Assembly (NCBI GenBank): GCA_017536475.1
Contig: JAFXHH010000013.1
Location: forward strand, 62,001 to 126,000
Length of the DNA stretch: 64,000 nt
Reading direction: 5' to 3'
From: Clostridia bacterium
GTDB taxonomy: Bacteria; Bacillota; Clostridia; Oscillospirales; CAG-272
The notes under the pieces were generated by a model. It was not told the origin of the DNA, ran no database searches, and saw nothing but the letters and a program-made list of their open reading frames with translations. Position numbers and translations under genes: made by a program. This document shows, piece by piece, positions 8,463-17,073 of the stretch (its first letter is position 1; each line of letters opens with the position of its first letter).

Positions 8463-10346
8463 TCACTTTATGCCAAGATAAATAAGCAGAACCGATATAT
8501 CCGCAGGATTAACGCCGCTTATTCTTGACGCCTGGCCGACCGTCAGCGGCCTTATCTTGTCAAGCTTCTGTGCCGCCTCTATTCTCAATCCCTTGATATT
8601 GAGATAATCAAGATCTCGGGGCAGCGGCTTCGATTCGATTTTCTCGTATTTTTTTACTTCAGCAAGCTGTCTTTTAACGTACCCAGCATATTTTATATCG
8701 GTGCTTGCGGTCAATATTACGTCCTTCGGAAGCAGCGGACGGTCTACGTCCAGTTCTGAAATCAAGTCGTAATCAAAGCCAGGTCTTCTGATAAGATCAG
8801 CCAGAGAAACTCCCGACTTTGCAGGATCTTGTCCTTTGTTTACAAGGAAATCCGTGGCTTTTTCTTTGGAAATATAGGTAGTTTCAAGACGTTCCTTTTC
8901 TTTTGCTGTTTCATCTTTTTTTGCGATGAATTTTGCATATTGTTCGTCACTTACAAGACCCGCGCGTCTTCCGATCGGCGTAAGTCTTTCATCGGCGTTA
9001 TCCTGACGCAAAAGCAGTCTGTACTCCGACCGAGAGGTCATCATACGGTAAGGCTCATTCGTCCCTTTGGTAGTCAGATCGTCGATGAGCGTTCCTATAT
9101 AGCTTTCAGATCTATTAAGAATTACAGGCTCTTTGCCGTTTGTTTTCAACGCGGCATTCATTCCCGCGATCAAGCCTTGTGCGGCGGCCTCCTCGTAACC
9201 CGAGGTGCCGTTGAACTGTCCTGCGCCGTAAAGACCCGAAATCTCTTTAAATTCAAGCGTAGCATACAACTGCGTGGGGTCTATGCAATCATACTCTATA
9301 GCGTAAGCATATCTCATAATCTCTGCATTCTCAAAGCCCTTGAGTGACCGAAGCATCTCGTACTGAACGTCGGTCGGAAGAGAAGTCGAGAAGCCTTGAA
9401 TGTACATTTCCTCGGTGTTTTCGCCAACCGGCTCAACGAAAAGCTGATGCCTTTCCTTATCCGCAAATCTGACGAGCTTATCCTCGATCGACGGACAGTA
9501 TCTCGGTCCCGTACCGTGTATCTGGCCCGAATACATTGCCGATCGGTGAATGTTATCACGAATAATTTTGTGAGTTTTTTCGTTGGTGTACACGATGTGG
9601 CACGGAACATTTGTTCTTTTTTCGAATTCTGACAGATCGGTTCTCCAGGAGTACGGCAAAAAGTCATTTTCTCCCTCTTGTACCTCAAGCTGTGAAAAAT
9701 CGATCGTGCTCTTTTTGACCCTTGCAGGTGTTCCGGTCTTGAATCTCATAAGCTTGATACCGTTGGCAAGCAACGAATCCGACAGCCCCTTTGCATCCAG
9801 AAGTCCATCGGGTCCCGCAGGATAATTCACGTCGCCAACGAATATTCTACCGTTCAAAAAGGTACCGCCGCAGATTACAGCCGCCTCACAGCTCCACATC
9901 TCTCCAAGACTTGTTTTAACACCGACAACCCTTTTGGAATAAGGGCTTTCAGCATTGTCCTCTGTGATGATCTCGGTGATCTCCGCTTGTATCAGACGAA
10001 GATTTGCGGTCTTTTCGAGCACCGATTTCATTATCTGCTGATATTTTCTTCTGTCCGCCTGAACTCGCTTGGAATGCACCGCCGCGCCCTTGCCGAGATT
10101 GAGCGTTCTCGACTGCAAGGTCACAAGATCCGCAGATCGCCCCATCTCGCCGCCGAGTGCATCTATTTCGTAAACCAGGTGTCCCTTTGCCGTGCCTCCG
10201 ATAGACGGATTACACGGCATATTTGCTATACTGTCCAGCGACATAGTGAACAAGACCGTGTCCACGCCCATCCTCGCCGAAGCAAGCGCGGCTTCAACGC
10301 CCGCGTGTCCCGCACCAACGACAACGACCTGTGTTTTAAGCTCCAT
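8463..10346 (-). CDS. mnmG: tRNA uridine-34 5-carboxymethylaminomethyl synthesis protein MnmG
   Basis: MnmG (GidA) has 627 residues and uses FAD. With MnmE it installs the aminomethyl-type group on U34 of tRNAs that read NNA/NNG codons. The dinucleotide fold VVGAGHAGVEAALASARMG sits at the N-terminus. The strongly conserved CNPSIGGTAKGHLVYEIDAL and the C-terminal flavin-site motif GLYGAGQFNGTSGYEEAAAQ follow. Its ATG shares one base with the ahcY stop (TGATG), so translation is probably coupled. Its partner MnmE is encoded about 14 kb away on the same strand (24203-25594) rather than adjacent as in many genomes. Confidence 0.96.
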   Translation of the reverse strand: MELKTQVVVVGAGHAGVEAALASARMGVDTVLFTMSLDSIANMPCNPSIGGTAKGHLVYEIDALGGEMGRSADLVTLQSRTLNLGKGAAVHSKRVQADRRKYQQIMKSVLEKTANLRLIQAEITEIITEDNAESPYSKRVVGVKTSLGEMWSCEAAVICGGTFLNGRIFVGDVNYPAGPDGLLDAKGLSDSLLANGIKLMRFKTGTPARVKKSTIDFSQLEVQEGENDFLPYSWRTDLSEFEKRTNVPCHIVYTNEKTHKIIRDNIHRSAMYSGQIHGTGPRYCPSIEDKLVRFADKERHQLFVEPVGENTEEMYIQGFSTSLPTDVQYEMLRSLKGFENAEIMRYAYAIEYDCIDPTQLYATLEFKEISGLYGAGQFNGTSGYEEAAAQGLIAGMNAALKTNGKEPVILNRSESYIGTLIDDLTTKGTNEPYRMMTSRSEYRLLLRQDNADERLTPIGRRAGLVSDEQYAKFIAKKDETAKEKERLETTYISKEKATDFLVNKGQDPAKSGVSLADLIRRPGFDYDLISELDVDRPLLPKDVILTASTDIKYAGYVKRQLAEVKKYEKIESKPLPRDLDYLNIKGLRIEAAQKLDKIRPLTVGQASRISGVNPADISVLLIYLGIK

Positions 10347-11587
10347 CAGTCCACCTTAGAAAGATAGCTTTCTTGCTCAGGCGTAAGCTTGTCTATCTCT
10401 ATGTTCAAGGTCTTCAGCTTAAGCTCGGCTACCGCACGATCAGTCTCGGCGGGAACTGCATACAGCTTCTTCTCAAGCCTTCCGCGGTTTTTAGCAAGAT
10501 ATTCAAGCGATTTTGCCTGAATTGCAAAGCTCATGTCCATAATTTCGGCAGGGTGACCGTTTCCTGCGGCGAGGTTGACGAGTCGACCCTCCGCAAGCAG
10601 ATTTATTATTCTGCCATCCGCCATTTCATATCCCTTGATATTGGGCTTACGATCCCAAACTTTGACCGCCATCGCTTCAAGCTGATTTTTATTGATCTCA
10701 ACGTCAAAATGACCGCTGTTTGCAAGCAAAACGCCGTCCTTCATAACGCTGAAATGCTTTTCGGTTATAACGTCGGAGCAGCCCGTGAGAGTAACGAAAA
10801 TATCGCCGATCTTCGCCGCCTCATACATAGGCATAACGGTAAATCCATCCATTACCGCCTCGATAGCCTTGATGGGATCTATCTCCGTGATCACGACCAC
10901 CGCGCCCATGCCCTTGGCTCTCATAGCAAGACCCTTGCCGCACCAGCCGTAGCCCGCGATAACAAAGGTTTTTCCTGCTATCATAAGGTTTGTAGAGTTC
11001 ATGATGCCATCGAGAGTAGACTGTCCCGTGCCGTATCTGTTGTCAAACAAATGTTTGCAGTCGGCGTCGTTGACGTCGATCATCGTGTAGTCAAGCAGTC
11101 CCGCCTTCTCGCGTGCGATCAGTCTGTGAACGCCCGTGGTGGTCTCCTCGCAGCCACCGATGAGATTTTTGCCGTATTCACGGTATTCTCCGTGCAGAAG
11201 ACTCATAAGATCTCCGCCATCGTCGATCAGAAGATCGGGAGAGAACGAGATCGTATTGATAAGGTCCTTTGTGTATCCCTCGGCATCGGTTCCGTGTATC
11301 GCGTTGACCTCAAAGCCCTCGTGGACCAACGCCGCCGCTACGTCGTCCTGCGTTGACAGGGGATTACAGCCGGTGACGCGCACCTGCGCGCCGCCTGCGC
11401 GCAAAATCTTGGCAAGGTTTGCAGTCTTTGCTTCAAGATGGATAGACATAGAGATCTTAAGTCCCGCAAAGGGCTGTGTTTTTTTGAATTCCTCCTCAAT
11501 GGTAGAGAGCAGGGGCATATAGGAACGCACCCATTCTATCTTATCTCTGCCCGATTCCCAGAGGCTTATATCCTTGATGTTGCTCAT
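10346..11587 (-). CDS. ahcY: Adenosylhomocysteinase
   Basis: This 413-residue NAD-dependent enzyme splits S-adenosylhomocysteine into adenosine and homocysteine, removing the inhibitory product of methylation. The substrate domain has GCNPLSTQDDVAAAL; the NAD-binding fold has IAGYGWCGKGLAMRAKGMGA. NRYGTGQSTLDGIMNSTN is the usual hinge motif. The sequence is of the shorter type (about 410 residues) seen in Archaea, Thermotoga and many Clostridia, and lacks the C-terminal KPDHYRY-type tail of the long form. It leads an operon with mnmG and rsmG, and its stop overlaps the mnmG start. The roughly 40-nt leader leaves no room for an SAH riboswitch. Confidence 0.93.
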   Translation of the reverse strand: MSNIKDISLWESGRDKIEWVRSYMPLLSTIEEEFKKTQPFAGLKISMSIHLEAKTANLAKILRAGGAQVRVTGCNPLSTQDDVAAALVHEGFEVNAIHGTDAEGYTKDLINTISFSPDLLIDDGGDLMSLLHGEYREYGKNLIGGCEETTTGVHRLIAREKAGLLDYTMIDVNDADCKHLFDNRYGTGQSTLDGIMNSTNLMIAGKTFVIAGYGWCGKGLAMRAKGMGAVVVITEIDPIKAIEAVMDGFTVMPMYEAAKIGDIFVTLTGCSDVITEKHFSVMKDGVLLANSGHFDVEINKNQLEAMAVKVWDRKPNIKGYEMADGRIINLLAEGRLVNLAAGNGHPAEIMDMSFAIQAKSLEYLAKNRGRLEKKLYAVPAETDRAVAELKLKTLNIEIDKLTPEQESYLSKVD

Positions 11588-11626
11588 AATCTTCTCCTAA
11601 TATAAGTGCATATTTTCACAAATACT

Positions 11627-11655
11627 ATTTTATCAAAAAAACCTCTCCTCGTCAA
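11627..11655 (-). promoter_or_regulatory. Promoter of the ahcY-mnmG-rsmG operon
   Basis: TTGACG (11655-11650) and TAAAAT (11632-11627) on the minus strand are spaced 17 bp, about 40 bp upstream of the ahcY ATG. Confidence 0.65.
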
Positions 11656-11737
11656 GTGTTTTGTTCTAAATATCAAAAAACACCCAAAACTCACATAAAA
11701 ATCAGGATTTATGTATCGTTTTTTGCCTGTGCGTTCA

Positions 11738-11765
11738 TTGGTAGTTTACAAATCGGTGTTATAAT
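11738..11765 (+). promoter_or_regulatory. Likely promoter of the Gld-type ABC operon
   Basis: TATAAT at 11760-11765 with a weak -35 TTGGTA at 11738-11743 (spacing 16), about 50 bp before the ATPase ATG. The -10 is good, the -35 poor. Confidence 0.45.
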
Positions 11766-11815
11766 ACAAGATGTATGCTTATTTTTAAATTTACAAAAGG
11801 AACGGTCAAGATCTG

Positions 11816-12913
11816 ATGATTAAAATCGAACGTTTAACTAAAAACTACGGCTCTAACTGTGCCGTGGACGACATAAGCTTTGAGATACAAAAGGGAGAGA
11901 CTGTCGGCTTTCTCGGTCCGAACGGCGCGGGAAAGAGCACGACTATGAATATTTTGACGGGATATCTGTCAGCATCGGCAGGCAGGGTTTCGATAGACGG
12001 GATCGACGTTCTCGCCGATCCTATCGGAGCAAAAAAGCTCATCGGATATCTGCCCGAGCAGCCCCCCGTGTATCTCGATATGACGGTAGATGAATATCTG
12101 AAATTCAACTACGAACTCAAGGGCTGTACGCTTGAGCGTGAGCCTCATCTGGCAGAGATATGCGAGGTAGTCAAGATATCGCACGTCAGAAAAAGACTGA
12201 TCCGCAATCTCTCAAAGGGATACAGACAGAGAGTCGGGGTCGCGCAGGCACTTATCGGTAACCCGCCCGTGATCATATTCGACGAGCCCACCGTGGGACT
12301 TGACCCCAAGCAGATAATTGAGATCAGAAGCCTTATCCGTTCGCTCGGAAAGGATCACACCGTCCTGCTTTCAACTCATATTCTGCAGGAGGTTCAAGCG
12401 GTCTGCGACCGTATAATCATTATCAACAAGGGCAAGATCGTTGCAGACGAGAAGACCGAGAACATCACCCGAGTCGTTGAAGGAAACAGAAGGTTCAACG
12501 TCAAGATCTGCGGTCCTCAAAGAGAAGTTCTTGACACGATCAAAAGCCTTCCCGGAGTTTCCTACGCCGAACTTCTCGCGCAGAAGGACGGAGACGCTTG
12601 TACGTATATGGTAGAGAGTGAGTTTGGAGTGGACGTCCGCAAAAAACTATTCTACACGGTAGCCGAGCGCGGCTGGGCAATGATCGGGCTTGAGTCCTTG
12701 GGAATGAGTCTTGAGGATATCTTTATAACGGTAGTCGACAAAACCGAAGAGGACAAGCCTGACGCCGAGTCGGGAAAGCGCAACAAGTCAAGCGCACCGA
12801 AGAGAACCAGACGCACAAGAAACACTCTCGAAAACGACCTTGCAGATACTCTCGTAAAGGACGCCGAGCAGAAAAGAGCAGAGGCGGCGGAAGTATCCGA
12901 CGAGGATCTGTAA
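11816..12913 (+). CDS. ABC transporter ATP-binding protein, GldA-like
   Basis: This 365-residue cytoplasmic ATPase energises the downstream permease. Walker A is GPNGAGKST (about residues 36-44), the ABC signature is LSKGYRQRVGVAQAL, and Walker B is VIIFDEPTVGLDP. The region after the ATPase core resembles the regulatory C-terminus of GldA/NatA-type proteins. The last 60 residues are an extra, highly charged tail with basic patches (KRNKSSAPKRTRRTRN) and acidic ends, probably disordered. It is the first gene of a five-gene operon. Family assignment is firm; the transported substrate is unknown. GldA was named for Bacteroidetes gliding, and gliding is not implied here. Confidence 0.88.
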   Translation: MIKIERLTKNYGSNCAVDDISFEIQKGETVGFLGPNGAGKSTTMNILTGYLSASAGRVSIDGIDVLADPIGAKKLIGYLPEQPPVYLDMTVDEYLKFNYELKGCTLEREPHLAEICEVVKISHVRKRLIRNLSKGYRQRVGVAQALIGNPPVIIFDEPTVGLDPKQIIEIRSLIRSLGKDHTVLLSTHILQEVQAVCDRIIIINKGKIVADEKTENITRVVEGNRRFNVKICGPQREVLDTIKSLPGVSYAELLAQKDGDACTYMVESEFGVDVRKKLFYTVAERGWAMIGLESLGMSLEDIFITVVDKTEEDKPDAESGKRNKSSAPKRTRRTRNTLENDLADTLVKDAEQKRAEAAEVSDEDL

Positions 12914-12937
12914 AAATCAACTGAAAGGGCAAAGATC

Positions 12938-13684
12938 ATGCTTGCTATTTATAAAAAAGAATTGCGCGCTTATTTCACAAATCCGCTTGGATTTGTTTTC
13001 GTGGGAATTTTTCTCGCAGTCTCTGCGCTTCTTTTCTCATACACGACTTTTCTTTCAAAAACCTACGACACGTCATCGTATTTTCTTTTGATGATATTCG
13101 TTTTAGTCCTTTTGCTGCCTTTACTGACCATGCGTCTTTTCGCGGAAGAGAAAAAGCTGCGCACCGAGCAGTTGCTCCTGACCGCGCCCATTTCTCTTAC
13201 AGGAATGGTGCTTGGCAAGTTTTTCGCGGCGTTTACGATGTTTTTCGGCTGTATGCTGGTTTCCTGCATAAACTTCATCCCCTTGTACGTGATAGCAGCG
13301 GCTGAAAGAGGCAATTTGTCGTATTCCACGACCTACGTAGGTCCCGTGACCGCACAGATCGTGGGCAGTATGATCGCGATCATACTTATCGGCGCAGTGT
13401 TCATTGCTCTCGGAACGCTTGTATCCACGCTTACCGAAAATCAGCTTGCGGCAGCGATAATCACTATGGCGGCAATATTCGGACTAATATTTACAAGCCT
13501 TATTTCTTCGTTCGTTCCGGTAGTATGGATCAGAACTGCGCTCAACTGGATCTCTGTGCTTGGCAGATTCTCAAATTTGTCAAGCGGAGTGTTTGATATT
13601 GCGGCTGTCGTTTATTATTTGTCGCTTGCGTTCGTATTTCTTTTCCTTACCGTCCGCGTTTACGAAAAACGCCGTTGGAATTGA
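12938..13684 (+). CDS. ABC transporter permease, GldF-like
   Basis: The 248-residue membrane protein has six predicted helices, the ABC-2 export type. The segment RLFAEEKKLRTEQLLLTAPIS, between helices 2 and 3, is typical of GldF-like permeases (only part of it is quoted by families as the 'EE..T.E.L.T.P' signature). It starts 24 bp after the ATPase gene with an AAAGGG ribosome binding site. It presumably pairs with the ATPase at 11816 and with the two GldG-like proteins that follow. The same gene order (ATPase, permease, GldG, DUF4340) is found in many bacteria, where the machine is poorly understood outside gliding Bacteroidetes. Confidence 0.85.
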   Translation: MLAIYKKELRAYFTNPLGFVFVGIFLAVSALLFSYTTFLSKTYDTSSYFLLMIFVLVLLLPLLTMRLFAEEKKLRTEQLLLTAPISLTGMVLGKFFAAFTMFFGCMLVSCINFIPLYVIAAAERGNLSYSTTYVGPVTAQIVGSMIAIILIGAVFIALGTLVSTLTENQLAAAIITMAAIFGLIFTSLISSFVPVVWIRTALNWISVLGRFSNLSSGVFDIAAVVYYLSLAFVFLFLTVRVYEKRRWN

Positions 13685-13712
13685 TGCTTATCGTTTGTTT
13701 GAGGTAATTTAG

Positions 13713-15275
13713 ATGAAAAAGTTTATCAAAAGCCGAAAGCTGCGATACGGAAGCGTTGCGACGATAGTAACCTTGCTCGCGTTGGCGGTCGTGGTCATAA
13801 TAAACGTGATCACGGCAACCTTGGCGGATCGCTACGAGTGGATGTATAAGAATATGAACCTTTCTTTCGTCTACAACATCAGTGAAAACTGTGAGGACTA
13901 CGTTGAGGAATTCGTCATTCCCGCGGTCGACGAAACAAACAAGCAGCTTGAGGCAAACGGGCAGAAGCCCGAGAAAATAACGGTCATTTTCTGCGACGAA
14001 GAAGAAAACGTCACTGCAGAGACCACGCAGAAATACGTTCTCGAATCTGTCCGCGAGCTTTCGGAAACGTTTGACGGGTATATAGAGATCGAGTTTCTGA
14101 ACATTTGGGAAAATCCGTCGCTGGCTCGCTCGTACGGAGTCACGGCGACCACCGACGTGGTGTGTGTCTTCAACGGCAATTATAAGGCGATCAGTCTTAC
14201 TGATTTTTATATCCTTGATTCATACAACTCCACGGAAATCTCCGCTTATAACGGAGAAAAGGTGCTTGCATCAAGTCTTATGCTCGTCACCCAGGAAGAC
14301 ACTCCTATGTGCTATTTCACCGCCAACCACGGCGAAGCTATGGACGACTATGAGCTTTTGAGAACGGTTATAGAAGCGGGATATGCGATCAGCTATTTAG
14401 ATCTTTCCACCGAGGATATACCCGAGGATTGCGATCTTCTCGTCACCTTTGATCCCAAGCAGGATCTAGTTTCGGATAGCATCTCAGCAGTATCCGAGGT
14501 TGAAAAGCTGAACGAATATATGAATGCGGGCGGAAAATATATGATCTTCCTGTCTGCTGATACGTTTGTATCGGGCGGCAGAGCTAACCTTGAGGCCTTT
14601 ATGGCGGATTGGGGGATCACTTATAAGCACGAAACGGGATCGGACGGCATCGAGAATTGCTATATGATCAAGGATCCGAGTCATTCCTTGTCGGTTGACG
14701 GTTATACCGTTCTTGCAGAGAAAGCAGGCGAGGGGATCGGCGCGGAAATATTGTCCGAGATAGGCGCGTCCAGCGCTTTTGGAAATACGACTTGTATCGA
14801 TTTTGCAGACGGTTTTGAGGCTGACGGCAAGGGCAACTATGCCAAAACTGTCGGTAATAATAAGAGAACCGTGAGTGCTCTGATGACCTCGCACTCCTCT
14901 GCGGAGGCTTGGGCAGGCGGCAGAGCAGTAGCGAGAGCGTCTGAAGATCCCTTCACATTGATGGCTATTGCTACGCAGGATTGCGAAAACGGTAAGCAGG
15001 CTTGTCTTGTCGCTTCGGCATCTACCGAATTTGCCAAGCAAAGCGCGCTGAAATCTGCCGCGCTTTCGAACAATTCAGCGCTTACCTACATTTTCAGATA
15101 TATGGGTATGGATAAAGCCCCCGTAAACCTGACGGTCAAATCGTTCGGAAATACAGACATCGAAAGCTTGCCGACAAGTCAGGCAAACACACTTACCGTG
15201 TTGCTGACGGTCATTCCTGCAGTCGTTTGCGCGGGAGTGGGCATCTTCGTTCTCGTAAGGAGAAGATATTTATGA
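13713..15275 (+). CDS. GldG-family auxiliary membrane protein, first copy
   Basis: The 520-residue protein has an N-terminal membrane anchor (about residues 17-37), a large extracytoplasmic domain and a C-terminal helix ending VLVRRRYL. The central part includes TANHGEAMDDYELLRTVIE and a segment LVTFDPKQDL, typical of the ABC-type uncharacterised transport domain (PF09822) of GldG. That fold resembles an intraflagellar-transport-52 or ThuA-like domain and may bind sugar or peptidoglycan, which is inference. It starts 28 bp after the permease, with GAGGTAA. A longer paralogue follows directly. Both would sit in the membrane with most of the chain outside. Confidence 0.82.
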   Translation: MKKFIKSRKLRYGSVATIVTLLALAVVVIINVITATLADRYEWMYKNMNLSFVYNISENCEDYVEEFVIPAVDETNKQLEANGQKPEKITVIFCDEEENVTAETTQKYVLESVRELSETFDGYIEIEFLNIWENPSLARSYGVTATTDVVCVFNGNYKAISLTDFYILDSYNSTEISAYNGEKVLASSLMLVTQEDTPMCYFTANHGEAMDDYELLRTVIEAGYAISYLDLSTEDIPEDCDLLVTFDPKQDLVSDSISAVSEVEKLNEYMNAGGKYMIFLSADTFVSGGRANLEAFMADWGITYKHETGSDGIENCYMIKDPSHSLSVDGYTVLAEKAGEGIGAEILSEIGASSAFGNTTCIDFADGFEADGKGNYAKTVGNNKRTVSALMTSHSSAEAWAGGRAVARASEDPFTLMAIATQDCENGKQACLVASASTEFAKQSALKSAALSNNSALTYIFRYMGMDKAPVNLTVKSFGNTDIESLPTSQANTLTVLLTVIPAVVCAGVGIFVLVRRRYL

Positions 15276-15309
15276 TGATTCGCAAGTCCAACGGAAAGGA
15301 GGACGATAT

Positions 15310-17037
15310 ATGATAAACAAGCAAGAAAAAGCTGATAATTCTCAACTTTCTGCCGACAGCGAGGCAATATATATCCGCAAAAGTCCAAAAAAATTGACCG
15401 TGATCACCGCGGTCGTGCTTTTGGCTGTGGTTGTTTTCAATATACTGTTCTCCGTGATCGGCGACAGGCAGATGTTTTATATAGACTTAAGCCAGACACT
15501 TTACAAAAGCGGCAAAACAAATATGTATACCTTGTCGGATGATTGCAAGGATATGATCGCTGATCGCGTCATTCCCATGATAGATCAGACCAACGAGGAG
15601 CGAGCCGCGAGAGGAGAGGATCCGATAAAGCTCAATATCGTATTCTGCTCCGACAGAGACGTCCTCGAGGACAACGAGCTTACGAGATACGTAAGCTATA
15701 CCGCGCGCGCTATTGCGAAAAGATTTCCCGATCACGTCAGCGTGCAGTATATAGATATATCCACAAATCCGTCGTCGGTTCAGAAATACAAGGTCAACTC
15801 GGCGGCAACCTTATATAATTCCGACGTTATAGTTGAATTCGGCTCGGAATATCTCGTTCAGGGAGTAAACTCCTTTTATTATACCGAATCAACTGCAGAC
15901 AAGCCTTGGGCTTACAACGGCGAACAGAGATTGACGGCTATGATAATGTCGGTCACGAGAGTTGAGTCGCCTATATGCTGTATTACCTCCAACCACGGAG
16001 AATCTTTGTTTGACGGCAACGGAAACGTCAAGGAAGAATATTCAACGTTCATCTCGTTGATCGAGAGCGCGGGATATACCGTACAGATCCTGGATCTTGA
16101 GAACGAGGATATCCCCGAAAATTGCAGAATGATAATCACCTTTGATCCTTCCGAGGATTACAAGGCTTTCGGAGAGCTCGACGAGGGAGAGGTATCCGAG
16201 ATAGAAAAGCTTGATAAATATCTCGACCAATCGAAATCATTCTTCTTTATTTGTAACCCCGACACGCCGAAGCTTCCCAGTCTTGAGGAATATCTTGAGG
16301 AGTGGGGCGTCAGCGTAAACAGAGACGAGAACTCTGAGAATTACGTCATCGAGGATCAGATAAACTGCACCAACGGAGGCGTTGGAAGCGTGGTCGTCGG
16401 AAATTACGCCACCGCAGGTCTCGGTGCTACTCTGACCGAGGATATGAGAAAGAGCGCTTATCCCGCAAAGGTCATTTTCGGAAACAGCACGGCTATCGCT
16501 CCTGCCGACAACTACGTCAGAAGATATGCCGCCGCAACCGAAACCACAGACGAATACGTGTACTATAGCTACTATAAAAACGGAGTAGTCCGTACTATGC
16601 TAGACGTTTTCACGACCTATAACACCGCGTCCGCATTAACTAACGGAGAGGTGTACGAGATCGCCACAGATTCCAATCTCTTCAAGCTTATGACTATATC
16701 ACAGGAGTCCAAGCAGATTCAGGAAACTAATCTTACGAGTGTTACGAAGTCCTCGTACGTTTTGGCTTTGGCTTCCACAGATTTTCTGACCAACGAGGTG
16801 CTTGATTCCAAATCGTACGGAAATACCGACGTTCTTTTGTCGGCATTGCGAAATACGGGTAACGAAACGGTTGCGACCGATCTTTCGCTCAAGGGTCTCT
16901 ACGTTTATGAGATCAAGGACGAGGCGGCGTACAAAGATTGCAACACGTCAGCTTGGCTTTATTGCCTTGTGCTGATCCCGCCTGTTCTTGTCTTTTCTGC
17001 GGGCGTCGTTATAACAATTCGCAGAAAATACAGATAA
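15310..17037 (+). CDS. GldG-family auxiliary membrane protein, second copy
   Basis: The 575-residue paralogue of the preceding protein has the same plan: an N-terminal helix near residues 30-50, a large outer domain and a C-terminal helix ending ITIRRKYR. Matching motifs include ITSNHGESLFDGNGN, which aligns with TANHGEAMDDYEL of copy 1, and ENCRMIITFDPSEDY, which aligns with EDCDLLVTFDPKQDL. The two are clearly diverged rather than a recent duplication. The ATG is preceded by AAAGGAGG. Two GldG-type genes in tandem suggest a heteromeric auxiliary complex for the transporter. Confidence 0.8.
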   Translation: MINKQEKADNSQLSADSEAIYIRKSPKKLTVITAVVLLAVVVFNILFSVIGDRQMFYIDLSQTLYKSGKTNMYTLSDDCKDMIADRVIPMIDQTNEERAARGEDPIKLNIVFCSDRDVLEDNELTRYVSYTARAIAKRFPDHVSVQYIDISTNPSSVQKYKVNSAATLYNSDVIVEFGSEYLVQGVNSFYYTESTADKPWAYNGEQRLTAMIMSVTRVESPICCITSNHGESLFDGNGNVKEEYSTFISLIESAGYTVQILDLENEDIPENCRMIITFDPSEDYKAFGELDEGEVSEIEKLDKYLDQSKSFFFICNPDTPKLPSLEEYLEEWGVSVNRDENSENYVIEDQINCTNGGVGSVVVGNYATAGLGATLTEDMRKSAYPAKVIFGNSTAIAPADNYVRRYAAATETTDEYVYYSYYKNGVVRTMLDVFTTYNTASALTNGEVYEIATDSNLFKLMTISQESKQIQETNLTSVTKSSYVLALASTDFLTNEVLDSKSYGNTDVLLSALRNTGNETVATDLSLKGLYVYEIKDEAAYKDCNTSAWLYCLVLIPPVLVFSAGVVITIRRKYR

Positions 17038-17073
17038 TAAATGCAAAAATTTTCCAATCAGGAATTATAAACT

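Noticed and set aside
10346..11656. Search for a SAM or SAH riboswitch before ahcY
   Set aside because: The promoter lies about 40 bp from the start codon, leaving no room for a riboswitch, and no known core is visible.
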